Assembly: GCA_037042915.1 (NCBI GenBank)
Contig: CM073196.1
Location: forward strand, 1,364,001-1,428,000
Reading direction: 5' to 3'
DNA from: Auricularia sp. M13
Taxonomy: Eukaryota; Basidiomycota; Agaricomycetes; Auriculariales; Auriculariaceae
DNA: 64,000 bases
Shown here in pieces: positions 55,198-64,000 of the stretch; the stretch's first letter is position 1, and each line of letters begins with the position of its first letter. Below the pieces are notes generated by a model that had not been told where the DNA came from, made no database searches, and saw nothing but the letters and a program-made list of their open reading frames with translations. Position numbers and translations under genes: made by a program.

Positions 55198-58100
55198 TTA
55201 CATCTCGGGCACCTTGCCAGCGTTCCACATCGGAGGCGGGGCGCGGATTGTGTATCTGCGATGATTATGGGATTAGCCACAAAACAACCCTGCAGTCTGC
55301 GCGACACACCCTACGGTCTGGCCTCTGCCCTTCTCAAACTCAACGCGGATGTCGCAGACGAGGTCCGCGGTGGCCACGTCACGCTCTATGATACTGTAGT
55401 TGCGCTTGCCCATGACATACTTGTTATTCTTGCCCGGGTTCCCAGTAACAGGGTCCTTCGCAAAGATGGGCACCTACAAATCAAAGCGTGTAAGCTCGTT
55501 TTGCGCGGGACACATCTTCCGCACCATCTTCTCGTCAGTCTCAACGTGGTGCATGGTCTTGTGCTTCTTCTCAGCCAGCAGACCGACCATAGTCAATACA
55601 CCGCCCGGAGGTGGTGTATTGACGATGGCACTGCTGACGATGTTGACCATCCAGCGATGGTCCTTGCCGGGCTGAACCTCGGGCGATTTACCGCGCACGA
55701 GCGTCTTGAACTGGCCGACGGCCGCGCAATGCACGTCCCCCGAGAGGAACGTGATGCGCATCTTTTTGGAGAGGGCGATGGTTTGCATTTGCTCGATGAG
55801 CCAGTTGCGTTCGGACTACGATCATGAGAGTAAGATATCAGTTGAACCGGAGCTCGACCCTATGCGCACCTTGTGCCCTTTTGCAGTCCAGTGATCGTTC
55901 TGCACGTGTGCGGCAATGAGAAGTCGTGTAAACAGCGATGGAGGGTCTGCGAGCACGGACCAGGTCGTCTAACAGTTCAGCATCCGCATTGAACTTGTTG
56001 ACCATGTTCTTCGCAAACGTCCCAGAACGACTCAGTGCGATGAGAGGGTTCATCCTCGACGATAACGCGGTCCTACGCGGTAGAGTCAGCACCCGGCCCC
56101 CGTCGTAGGACACACGCCTACTCGAGGAAGTTCATGCGCGGGTACGCGATGGGGATACCAAGTTGAACAATGAGGTGGTCGATCGGCTCCGGAAGCGCGA
56201 GCACGGCCTTGAACACGCGCTCATACTCCTCGTTGCTGCACACCTGTTCACGCCTCCGTTCCGCTCTGTGAAATCCCTGATCAGCACAACATGAGGTGCG
56301 CATCACAGAGCTAGAACGATTACCTGCAGTCCAAGAGGAGCATGGCGAGGTTCGGTCCCATGATAGACAGCGCTGAATGTGACGGGAACGGAATATAAGG
56401 GCCAGGTCCGCCGATAATCGTCGACTTGAAGGTATGCGAGCCCGGCGCCGGGTTGGTCCCATCCAAGTCCACTGCAAGTTGCGTTCAGGTTTTAGCTGCT
56501 GCTCGGTATCACTGCGGCACGCACCGACGGTGAAACACTGGAAGAGGAGGAAATAAAAGTATCCTCTCGACCCGATGCTGCGAAAACCACGAGTCAGTGA
56601 CGCAACACGAGGCACCGCAGAGGGGCAACATACAGCCGGAAAATAGGGGCCATTTGCAGCTCGTCAGGATCTGCAAGCCGGGTCGCGTGCGTCAGCGCCA
56701 AGCCCAGCGTGCATCGGTGCAAAAAGGAAAATGACGCGAGGCGATTGCCGGCGATCACGTACAGCTGCCAAAACCGTCGATGAGGTCGTGGTCGTCCAGC
56801 ATATTCAGCATCTGGCGGGTGAGCAGTCAGTGTATGATCGGGGAAGTGAGCATCGCGCCAAGTCTCACCGGTCTGCAGGTCGCTGTGAGCATGGAGGGGA
56901 TAGGGTTTGGGAAGGGGGCTTACATTGTGGAATTCGCGCGCGCGAAAGCGCCTGTGCGGAACGATGTGCAGTAGTGACTGAAGTAGAAACGGTCTACTGC
57001 CATTCTGAGCTCGTCAGTGACTGGGATATTCTTCTTGACCAATGCGTCCTTTTCGGTGACCCAGGGTTGCAGCTCGGGCTCGCGGACAATGCTATCGAAA
57101 GGTGAGACACAACGACGGCCAAATCCGCGGCAAAACGCACGAATCGCAGTAGAGCTGGTCGCCGCCTCCAACCAGGACGTGGAATGGCTTAGTATTGTGC
57201 TGTTCGAGCAAGTCCATCCACACAGGGTCGTGCCCGCTCGAGAAGCCAGGGCCTCGGAAATCGTCAGGGTTAACACCCGAACTGAACCCATTGCACTGCA
57301 ACCCGTTTAGACTGCATGCTCCCGTCGGAAAATGGCGCGCACGCACCGAATACGCCGCTATGCGCATGTTCTCGTCGCGCCCGGGGACGTGGAACTCCAG
57401 CGGCAGACCGCCGTTGACCTAGTGGCGCGCTGAGTTGAGGCGCCGATCGTGGCCGTCCAGAAGAAGGCAGCACAGACCTGGTACTGTATCGCCATATCGT
57501 GCTTGGCGAGCGGGATGCGCAACATGAAGCGCCAGAAGGTGAACGATGCGGCGCGGCCCTCGTAGAACCAGATTCCTGGCCCACGATCTTGTGCGACTGC
57601 TTCCTCGGGCTGGCCGTGTCGCCGTTGCCGTTGGCTTGGGCGTTGAGGAACTGCGAGGGCGTGCTGGAGACGACGCTGGGGAAGATGTCCGCCGGGTGCG
57701 GCGCGAGTCCCTCGGCGGCGAGATGGTGTTCGGCGAGGGCGTGCTGCTGCGAGTCGCCCGACGGCGCGTTCGGGCTGAGCCCCGGCCGCTTGTCCGGGTC
57801 CCACTCGAGCGTGAGGAACGGCGCCGGCTCGTAGACGGAGCCCGCGTCCGCCGCTGGGCGCTGTGAGACTGCGTGCCACGCTGAGCAGTGAGGGTCGCCG
57901 GCAACTCACTGACGATCATGCACGCGCCGAGCCAGGTGTCGCCGTTCTCGATGGTGTCGAAGCGCAGCATGGGCCCGGCCATAAACTGCAGGTGCGGTCC
58001 ATGCGCGGCGGCGGCGGGTGCAGCTTGCTGCGCTCGACGGCGGTGAGCGGCGCATGGCTGCTGCTGGTCTCGCGCGTGTCCGTGCTCATCTTCGGCAGGC

Positions 58101-58466
58101 GCGGCTTGTCCTTGGGCGGCACCGGCGGCCCTCGCGCGTGCACGCGGTGGCCAGGCCACTGCTGCCCGGCGTACGCGTCGCCCAGCGGCGCAGGCTCGGG
58201 CTCGACGGCGGTGTACGACCCGTCCTGGTTGCGGACCGGCCGCGAGTAGCGCTCGGCATCCTTTCACGCAGCGTTCAGCGGCGCCCGACGCGTCCCGCAG
58301 CGCTGTATGCGCACCTTGGCGGCTGCCCGGCGCGCGTGCCACCCAGCTTCATCCATTCAGCGTCGTCGTAGGCGGGGCAAATCACGGTGCGTGCAAGAGC
58401 GTGTGTCGGAACCAACGGGCAACAGCGACAAATACGCGCGAGACCCGTGCATCTCCTGTTCGGCAA
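55198..58466 (-). CDS. PhoD-like metallophosphatase-domain protein
   Basis: Resolved exons: complement(55198-55255, 55310-55473, 55525-55815, 55870-55899, 55961-56072, 56122-56265, 56324-56471, 56525-56577, 56634-56670, 56763-56811, 56869-56872, 56924-57091, 57141-57295, 57347-57418, 57478-57853, 57910-57985, 58039-58260), plus an exon ending near 58325. The first is a 3' exon encoding MWNAGKVPEM. Motifs: FMAGPMLRFDTIENG, NGFSSGVNPDDFRGPG, HVLVGGGDQLYCD, the metal-site MLNMLDDHDLIDGFGS, then LAMLLLDCRAER and ITFLSGDVHCAAVGQF. A 4-nt exon (56869-56872) restores the family sequence NSTIPMLNMLDD. The N-terminal part has two reading-frame breaks: one near 57571-57576 and one at the 58260/58325 junction. 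Substrate unknown. Confidence 0.8.
56869..56872 (-). other. Proposed 4-nt micro-exon of the PhoD-like gene
   Basis: Minus-strand ACCG sits between CTGCAG and GTGAGA, a good acceptor and a good donor. Together with AT left from the previous exon it encodes Ile-Pro. This puts the next exon (starting ATG CTG AAT) in frame and gives TIPMLNMLDDHDL, which the family motif predicts. Without it the two exons do not join in frame. Confidence 0.65.
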
Positions 58467-58554
58467 AGCGTCCTCTTGGCATTATACGGCCCACTGACGT
58501 ATGTACTTCACACGAGCCCGCAACTCATAAGAAATTATCCCCAGCACTCAGCAC

Positions 58555-60522
58555 TCAGCCAGAGTGCTCGACAATGTTCGTCACCAGGTTGCCGTTCTGC
58601 ACGACCGTCCGCAGCATCTCCGGCATCGCCCTCTCCACAAACACGCCCTCCTCCTCGCCCTCCTCGGGAATGCTCACGTTGATGCTCGAGCACTTGGCCG
58701 TCAGGATCTCGACCGTGCTCAGGCATTCCTTCGACAGGTAGATCTGCCCCGAGTCCGTCGTGTCGAGCTGGATGGTCGGCGCGCTGCCCGTGATCTGCAG
58801 CGCGAACGATGGCGACCGCGTGATCGCGATGCTCGAAATCACCGACTCGACCAGCACCGACGTCTTAGTGCAGTTGACTACCGCCGCCGCCGCCGCCGTT
58901 CAGCAAATCCCAATCGGCAAGTCCAAACAAAACAAAGACTTACGGAGGTTGACGGCGTTAACCTTGCCCTTGACCTGGACAGTGCAATTCTTGCAGTTGA
59001 AAATGTTGACGATGTGGTTCAGCTCGGTGTTCTCGACGACGAGGCTGGAATCATTCTCGTAATTTTCCTGCGCACCATGAGCACGCGGAAAGTGAGACGG
59101 AAGCAACTCACGATAGTCCACTTGTTAATTTCGAGCGCGAACTTGGTCGGCTTCTTGCCCGCAAGCGACGGCGGCTTGGTGGGCTTCGCAGGGCGCTTAG
59201 CAGCAGCCGCACCGGTGCTGGAGGACGCGGGAACGACGCTGCTCGCACGCAGCGCCGGATTCTTGTGCGTCATTTCCGACTTGTCCACCTTGCGCAGGCC
59301 CTTCGTCACCTCCTCGCCGCGGTTGATCTCGGCAAACACGGCCGCCGCACCGCCTGCAGGTGCTGCTGCTGCGGGAGCCGGGAGGTCCGCTGGAGGCGGA
59401 GGCGGCGGCGGAGGGGGAGGCGGGGGCGGAGGTGCGCCGCCTGCTGCGGGTGCGGGCGCTGCCGCTGCGCCTGGCGCTGTGTAGCTAGACGCGGGGATAC
59501 CCTAAAGCAGGTTAGTATAAGTGAGTACGTATGAGTATAGCACACCTTGGCATTCCACGCAAGCCCAGTGGTATGATACTCGAGCACATATTTGCGCAGC
59601 TCGTCGAGCAGCGAGATGAAGGCCTTGCTCCATTCGACATGCTTGGGGTCCTTATCCTTGAAGTCCTTGATGACGCGGTTGCCGTAGAACTGCGCGGCGT
59701 CCTTCTGGTCGTTGACGAACGGCGCGGGCTTGGGCTCGACGGTGACCCAGCCGACGGCGGGCGCGCCCTCGGCGACGGTCGTCAGGTGGTTGAACCACTC
59801 GCGGCTCGAGCGGTTCTTGTCCTTGACCGCCACAATGCCCTCGATGCCCGCCTGCAGCGGGCCCAGCAGCTGCATGAACGCGTTCTGGTCCGGCTTCTGG
59901 ACCGCCGTGCTCATCAGGATCAGCTTGCGCAGGTTGACGTAGAGCGTCTGGATGAGCTCGGCCTGTGCAGCGTCAGCAGAGCGAACGCTGGGTGTAATGG
60001 CTGGGACCGACCTGCTCGGCGAGCGGCGCAAAGTTCAGCGCCTTGGACGCCGCGACGAACGGCTTGACCTTGCCCTCGAGGATCTGCTCGTCGAACGCGG
60101 TGACGCTGGCCGGCTCGTCTTCGTGCATAGCGGCAGCAGGCGCAGGATGCAAGTGCGCCTGCGCCGCGTGCTGCGCGGCAGCCTTCTGCTGCTCGCCCTG
60201 CGCAAGCGCGATATCCTCGAGGCGCGAAGTCGCTGCTTCCAATCTACGCGGATTAATTTGCCATATAGCACTTGCCTTGATACGGGCGCTGCGCTCACCG
60301 CTTGATGATGGTGGCCAGCGAGATGAGCCCTGGACCTTGCTGGGACGCCATGGTGGTGTCGCTGGGAGTGGAAGTGGAACGCGCAAACGGTAGAGAAGGA
60401 AGCCAGTTGCGGAGGCCAAAAAGTCCCGCGGCGCGCCTCTCAGGCGCCGGCGCAGCTTGCTGTTCCTTTGCGCGCTCGAGCTCGCTGGCGATGGCGGCCA
60501 GCTCGGCCTGGACGTCAGACAT
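58555..60522 (-). CDS. SRV2: Adenylate cyclase-associated protein (CAP/Srv2)
   Basis: Actin-monomer recycling and Ras-cAMP signalling protein. Exons complement(58555-58877, 58944-59067, 59112-59501, 59546-59962, 60012-60243, 60299-60522), 569 residues. The N-terminal helical domain reads DVQAELAAIASELERAKEQQ, then RLEAATSRLEDIALAQGE, and later WFNHLTTVAEGAPAVGWVTV. The helical folded domain ends KYVLEYHTTGLAWN. The proline-rich linker has about 13 consecutive prolines after AGGA. The C-terminal beta-helix domain has NDSSLVVENTELNHIVNIFN, then KNCTVQVKGKVNAVNL and STVEILTAKCSSINVSIPE. It ends EHSG. Intron 58878-58943 contains a CGG/CCG repeat. All phases close. Confidence 0.95.
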
Positions 60523-60834
60523 CCCGCGAAGTGGGAGGATGTGCTACGAAGGCTGATGGCTTTTCTCACTCCGTCTCAGGCTCACGCACGCCGCGACCGA
60601 GTAGGTCACGACACTACCCTTAGCCTCATGCGCCCGCAGGCTGTGCCTGGGGACCCTGAACCATGCACGGAAGCCACGTCGTCGAAAGCAGGTCCGTTCT
60701 ATGTAACTGTAAGGAAGACTGGCAGTTACTGCACATCCGCGTCGTCCCCTACGTTATAATATAGGAAGGAAAATTCGCGTATACGTAGATACCACGCTCA
60801 TCATCATCCGTACCGCCCGTTTCAGTCAGAGTCG

Positions 60835-61654
60835 TTATACGTCGTCTGTGGCAGAGTCAGAGTCAGCTGCCATGGGGCCAGTTGGGAGGGCGGACGTGCC
60901 TTTGATAAGCGCAACAATCATCCTGTGGAACTCGTGTCAGTGACGACATACTTCATGGGATGGCCCAGGACGAACCGGTAGAGGTAGTAGAAGAAACAGC
61001 AGAGATAGAAAGCGAGCTTGATAAAGCTCTCCTTCTTGTGGCCGCCCAGCGTGCGGAAGATTTCTGTTGCATCGTGCGCCCAGTTGTTCGTTATTATTCT
61101 GCGATAGCCATGGAATGCACGCAGAGCAACGGCCGTCAGAAAATATGTTTCAACAGCTGTATTGGACGCACTTGTTGACATTGAAGGCGAGGAGCGGAGC
61201 GTTGAGGATAATACACGTCCACTGGAAGCCGAGCAGGAACAGCAGCGTCAAAAACGCGTGCACGGCGTGTTCGGGCAGCACGAAGGCGTTCAGCCGGTTG
61301 CACAGGTCGATCGGGTTGATGTAGTCCTGCGGCACGCACACGCACGGACGTTAGCCTAGCTCGTCAGCCGACAGAAACGGGCAACACGCACCGTTTCTGT
61401 TGCGCAAAGCGAGTGTCAAGTAAGAACATCATTTATTAAAGAGGGGCGTACCCAGGTCTGAATACGAGACAATCTGGACATGGTTTAGTATACGAGGTTA
61501 GGCAGTTGGGGCATGGACGGTGCTCACGAAGAACACGGAGCAGAATATCAGCGCTGCCGCTGCGATGACCGCGAATATGAATAGCCAGGCTGTTGCGCAA
61601 ACTCAGCACAAGTCGCAAACGAGTGCAGGGCGGGGACGCGCCTTCGCCGTTCAT
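60835..61654 (-). CDS. ERV14: Erv14/cornichon cargo receptor
   Basis: ER export receptor that loads transmembrane cargo into COPII vesicles. Seven exons: complement(60835-60922, 60976-61098, 61172-61326, 61392-61396, 61452-61473, 61528-61589, 61642-61654), 155 residues. It reads [20 protein letters not shown], then [75 protein letters not shown]. Intron 61590-61641 is GC-AG (GCGCGT), and a 5-nt exon (61392-61396) encodes the E-T of SDLETDYIN. Both are needed to recover the family sequence. The C-terminal tail is slightly longer than in yeast Erv14 (138 residues). Confidence 0.93.
61392..61396 (-). other. Proposed 5-nt micro-exon of Erv14
   Basis: Minus-strand AAACG lies between GCAACAG and GTGCGT. 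G from the upstream exon plus AA gives Glu and ACG gives Thr, yielding SDLETDYINP where the family has SDLECDYINP. Direct joining of the flanking exons would drop a residue pair and break the frame. Confidence 0.7.
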
Positions 61655-61788
61655 GGTGTCGTGTCCTGAAGTGGGCGCGTGCGCGTGCTAAAGTTGCAGG
61701 AGCGTCGTTTTGGTGCCGACGCGGTCCTTTCCGAGTGAGGCTTCCCGCCACCGGACGCTAATAGCGACCTAGAACTTGTGCAATTGCG
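61655..61788. promoter_or_regulatory. Short divergent promoter, ERV14 / PDCD5
   Basis: Only 134 nt separate the divergent start codons, so both genes probably share one promoter region. No TATA box is seen. Confidence 0.5.
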
Positions 61789-62300
61789 ATGGAAGACGCG
61801 GAACTGCAGGCGATTCGTGCGGCCCGCATGGCGCAGCTGCAGCAGCAGGCCGGTGGGGGCGGCGGGGGCGGCGGCGGCGACGACGAGCAGGCGCAGAAGC
61901 AGGCGGCGGCGCAGGAGCAGATGAAGCGCGATATTCTGGCGACGGTGCTCGACTCTGCCGCGCGCGAGCGGCTCGCGCGCATCGCGCTCGTCAGCCCGCA
62001 GCGCAGCGCCCAGATCGAGTCCATACTCGTGCGCATGGCCCAGAGCGGGCAGCTGCGCGGGCGCGTCACCGAGGAGGGGCTTATTGGACTGCTCGAACAG
62101 GTGCATATATTCATATTTGCGATATATTCGAGTGTTAATATTGTCCAATTGTAGGCCGAGGAGGCGCAGAAGAAGGCTGCGCCTGCGAAAACAATCTCTG
62201 TGAGTCTGGTCGAGCTTAATTGCATTATAGGCCCGTGTTCAATTCGGTTCAGTACCAACGACGGCGGGATTTCGACGATGACGACGAGTTTGATATCTGA
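61789..62300 (+). CDS. PDCD5 homologue
   Basis: Small helical DNA-binding and chaperonin-associated protein conserved from archaea to humans. Exons 61789-62100, 62155-62199 and 62253-62300, 134 residues. It reads MEDAELQAIRAARMAQLQQQ, a poly-glycine run of nine, then EQMKRDILATVLDSAARERL, ARIALVSPQRSAQIESILV and GRVTEEGLIGLLEQ. It ends YQRRRDFDDDDEFDI, the acidic tail of the family. The poly-Gly insert is coded by a GGC/GGG tract likely to vary in length. Yeast has the homologue Ymr074c (145 residues). Confidence 0.95.
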
Positions 62301-62553
62301 TTCTGAGACTCGGAGTCGGGGGCTGCAGACTGTGTCCAGTGTACATTTGGGTTGGCAATCTAACTACATTGATGAGACGCGATTCCGACGCTAGCCCGCA
62401 ATCCTGCGCGACAGTCGCGTCTAGGGATAGGTAATAAGGCAGACAAGAGCGTGGGCTGGAGGCTATCAAGAGGCGGGTCCTCGGGGCGTTGAGAGTGGAG
62501 ATCGGAGGTTGAAACGCTCCGCTCTTGCCTTTTGCTCTTTTTGTTGCAGCCCG

Positions 62554-64000
62554 ATGTCGTCGAGACCCGCGCAGCTGCCGCAGTCGACCACCGTGTCCGT
62601 GCACTCCAAGTCCCACGTCCTCGCCGGCGTCCAGGACGCGTACTGGAGCGACGACGAGAATGTGAGTCGCCGCCCAGCCCCAGCGTCCGCCAGCCAGCCT
62701 GACGCCGCCGCCGACAGGAGGACACCGAGTGCCCGCTCTGCATGGAGCAGATGGACGCCTCCGACCTGGGCTTCAAGCCGTGTCCGTGCGGCTACCAGGT
62801 CCGTACCCCGCCCCGCCGCCGCCGCCGCCGCCGCCGCCGCCCCGCCCAGCGCTGGCCCAACTGACACCCCGAGCCAGATCTGCGGCTTCTGCTGGCACCA
62901 CATCAAGCAGAACCTCAATGGCCGCTGCCCCGCCTGCCGCCGCGAGTACTCGGACGACGCTGTCGAGTACACCAAGATGCCCGCGGACGAGTGCGTGGCC
63001 ATCGCCCTCGTTTCTTTGTCAGAATCCTCACCCAGTGCGCAGGCTCAAGCGCCTCAACCAGCAAAAGAAGGCAAAGGAGCGCGAGCGCAAGGAAATCGAG
63101 CAGCTCGGACGGAAGCATCTGCTCAATGTGCGCATTGTTCAGCGGAATCAAGTTTACGTCGTCGGTCTGGGACCGCGGCTCGCCAAGGAGGAGGTAAGCA
63201 CTCGCAGGCGCTGCTCTGCGCCCCGGCCGACACATCTTGCACCGCAGTTTATACCGTCGTTACGCTCCAACGAGTACTTCGGGCAGTACGGCAAGATTTC
63301 AAAGATATTGCTCGTCAAGCGCAATCAGCCTGGCTCGCGCCAGCCCGTCGTCGGACTCTACGTCACCTACCATCGTCGCGAGGATGCCGCCCGCGCCATT
63401 GCGGCGGTGGACGGTACGCCCTCGCCAGGTGGCGGCGGGGAGATTATGCGCGCGAGCCACGGCACGACCAAGTACTGCATGAGCTTTCTGCGCAACGTCA
63501 ATTGTTCCCAGCCCGGATGCCTAGATTTACACGACTGGGGCGATGAGCGGGATTGTTTCACCAAGGAGGACCTGTCCACGCTGTGCGTTGCCCTGACCCA
63601 TCGGCTGCTGAGGAGCTGCCGTCGCTAACGGTGTCTCACAGCAAGCATACGATTAAGGATAGCGAATTGGGCAAGGCGAACGGCAAGCGGGATGATGGTG
63701 CGTGACAGTCGCGCCGCATCAGTCAGCCTGGCACAGGCGTGTCTAACACGCTGTCCGCCCCTTTAGGCTCCGCATTACCCCGGACGGCGGCATGGGCGCA
63801 GAAAGGCGCGGCCGGCTCGCAGGCACAAGCGCCCGGGTTGCCGCCGCCGATGCCCCGCCAGCGGCAGGGCCGCGAGCGCGGCGGCGAGTCTCAGCGCTCG
63901 CGGAACAACCAGGCAAGCGCGGGTGCCACTGCGCGCCCATCTGGAACGGACGGCGCGCGGACGAGGACTACGCAATCGCGCGCAGCCGCGGCGCACAAGG
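62554..64000 (+). CDS. NOT4: NOT4-type E3 ubiquitin ligase of the CCR4-NOT complex (3' end outside window)
   Basis: Ubiquitin ligase that monitors stalled ribosomes and mRNA decay. Exons 62554-62661, 62718-62798, 62878-62990, 63043-63193, 63248-63582, 63642-63697 and 63767-64000 (runs off). The C4C4 RING reads ECPLCMEQMDASDLGFKPCP, then CGYQICGFCWHHIKQNLNGR and CPACRREYSDDAV. A coiled linker (RLNQQKKAKERERKEIEQLG) precedes the RRM (NQVYVVGLGPRLAKEE, EYFGQYGKISKILLVKRN). A CCCH finger follows (CMSFLRNVNCSQPGCLDLHD). The end is Gln/Arg/Ala-rich. Intron 62799-62877 contains a CCG microsatellite. The layout matches yeast Not4. Confidence 0.95.

Noticed and set aside
55108-55827. Plus-strand 239-residue open frame
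   Set aside because: Antisense to PhoD-like exons that carry the SGDVHCAAVG motif.
57986-58038. Frameshift in the PhoD-like gene before FMAGPMLRF
   Set aside because: A 53-nt GT-AG intron (GTCGAG donor, CTGCAG acceptor) restores the frame with normal length.
57419-58342. Minus-strand 307-residue open frame
   Set aside because: Mostly a wrong-frame reading of PhoD-like N-terminal exons in very GC-rich DNA; the family motifs switch frames at splice sites.
1-64000. tRNA, rRNA or CRISPR arrays
   Set aside because: No cloverleaf consensus, rRNA segment or spaced direct-repeat array was recognised by eye on either strand.

Overview
This window looks like nuclear DNA of a mushroom-forming basidiomycete (Agaricomycetes). 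Genes sit on both strands and are cut by many short GT-AG introns, mostly 44-65 nt. Small exons are common. Coding DNA is GC-rich and intergenic gaps are short. The gene set (Shr3, cerato-platanin, F-box/LRR, Sld7-like, 2OG-Fe(II) dioxygenases, PhoD-like, P450) fits that group. Exon boundaries were worked out by hand from splice signals and family motifs. No transcript data or database searches were available.

Layout. 1-0.5 kb: 3' end of a cytochrome P450. 0.7-6.6 kb: a small membrane protein, a probable Sld7-like replication factor and three unrecognised low-complexity proteins. 7-15.1 kb: ribosomal protein eS30 with a candidate box C/D snoRNA in intron 3, aprataxin, a RsfS/Atp25-type mitochondrial protein, a dUTPase-like protein and a 1,281-residue membrane-anchored beta-propeller amidohydrolase. 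15.5-19.4 kb: SPF45 splicing factor and rhomboid copy A. 19.9-24.7 kb: a mobile-element patch holding a 1.86 kb foldback palindrome, a small-protein gene with a TIR element in its tail, and a frameshifted LINE-like ORF1. 25-32.6 kb: a hypothetical gene, an F-box/LRR protein, Shr3, a TA-flanked MITE and cerato-platanin. 32.9-42.1 kb: housekeeping genes for an AT-hook protein, Cia2, Dcn1, a methyltransferase, a mitochondrial protein and uracil-DNA glycosylase. 42.2-46.3 kb: two more copies of the small-protein family and rhomboid copy B, an inverted duplicate of the 17.9-22.3 kb block. 47.4-50.1 kb: Sen34 and an EI24-like membrane protein. 50.3-54.2 kb: a tandem pair of 2OG dioxygenases, one broken. 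55.2-64 kb: PhoD-like phosphatase, CAP/Srv2, Erv14/cornichon, PDCD5 and the start of NOT4.

The housekeeping genes cover RNA processing (SPF45, Sen34, NOT4), DNA repair (aprataxin, UNG), neddylation (Dcn1), Fe-S protein maturation (Cia2), secretory cargo export (Shr3, Erv14) and actin turnover (CAP). They do not form a pathway cluster. The most unusual material is the candidate dual-guide snoRNA, exons of 4, 5 and 13 nt, five GC-AG introns, the inverted rhomboid/small-protein duplication with substituted GxSG motifs, and the layered inverted-repeat elements.
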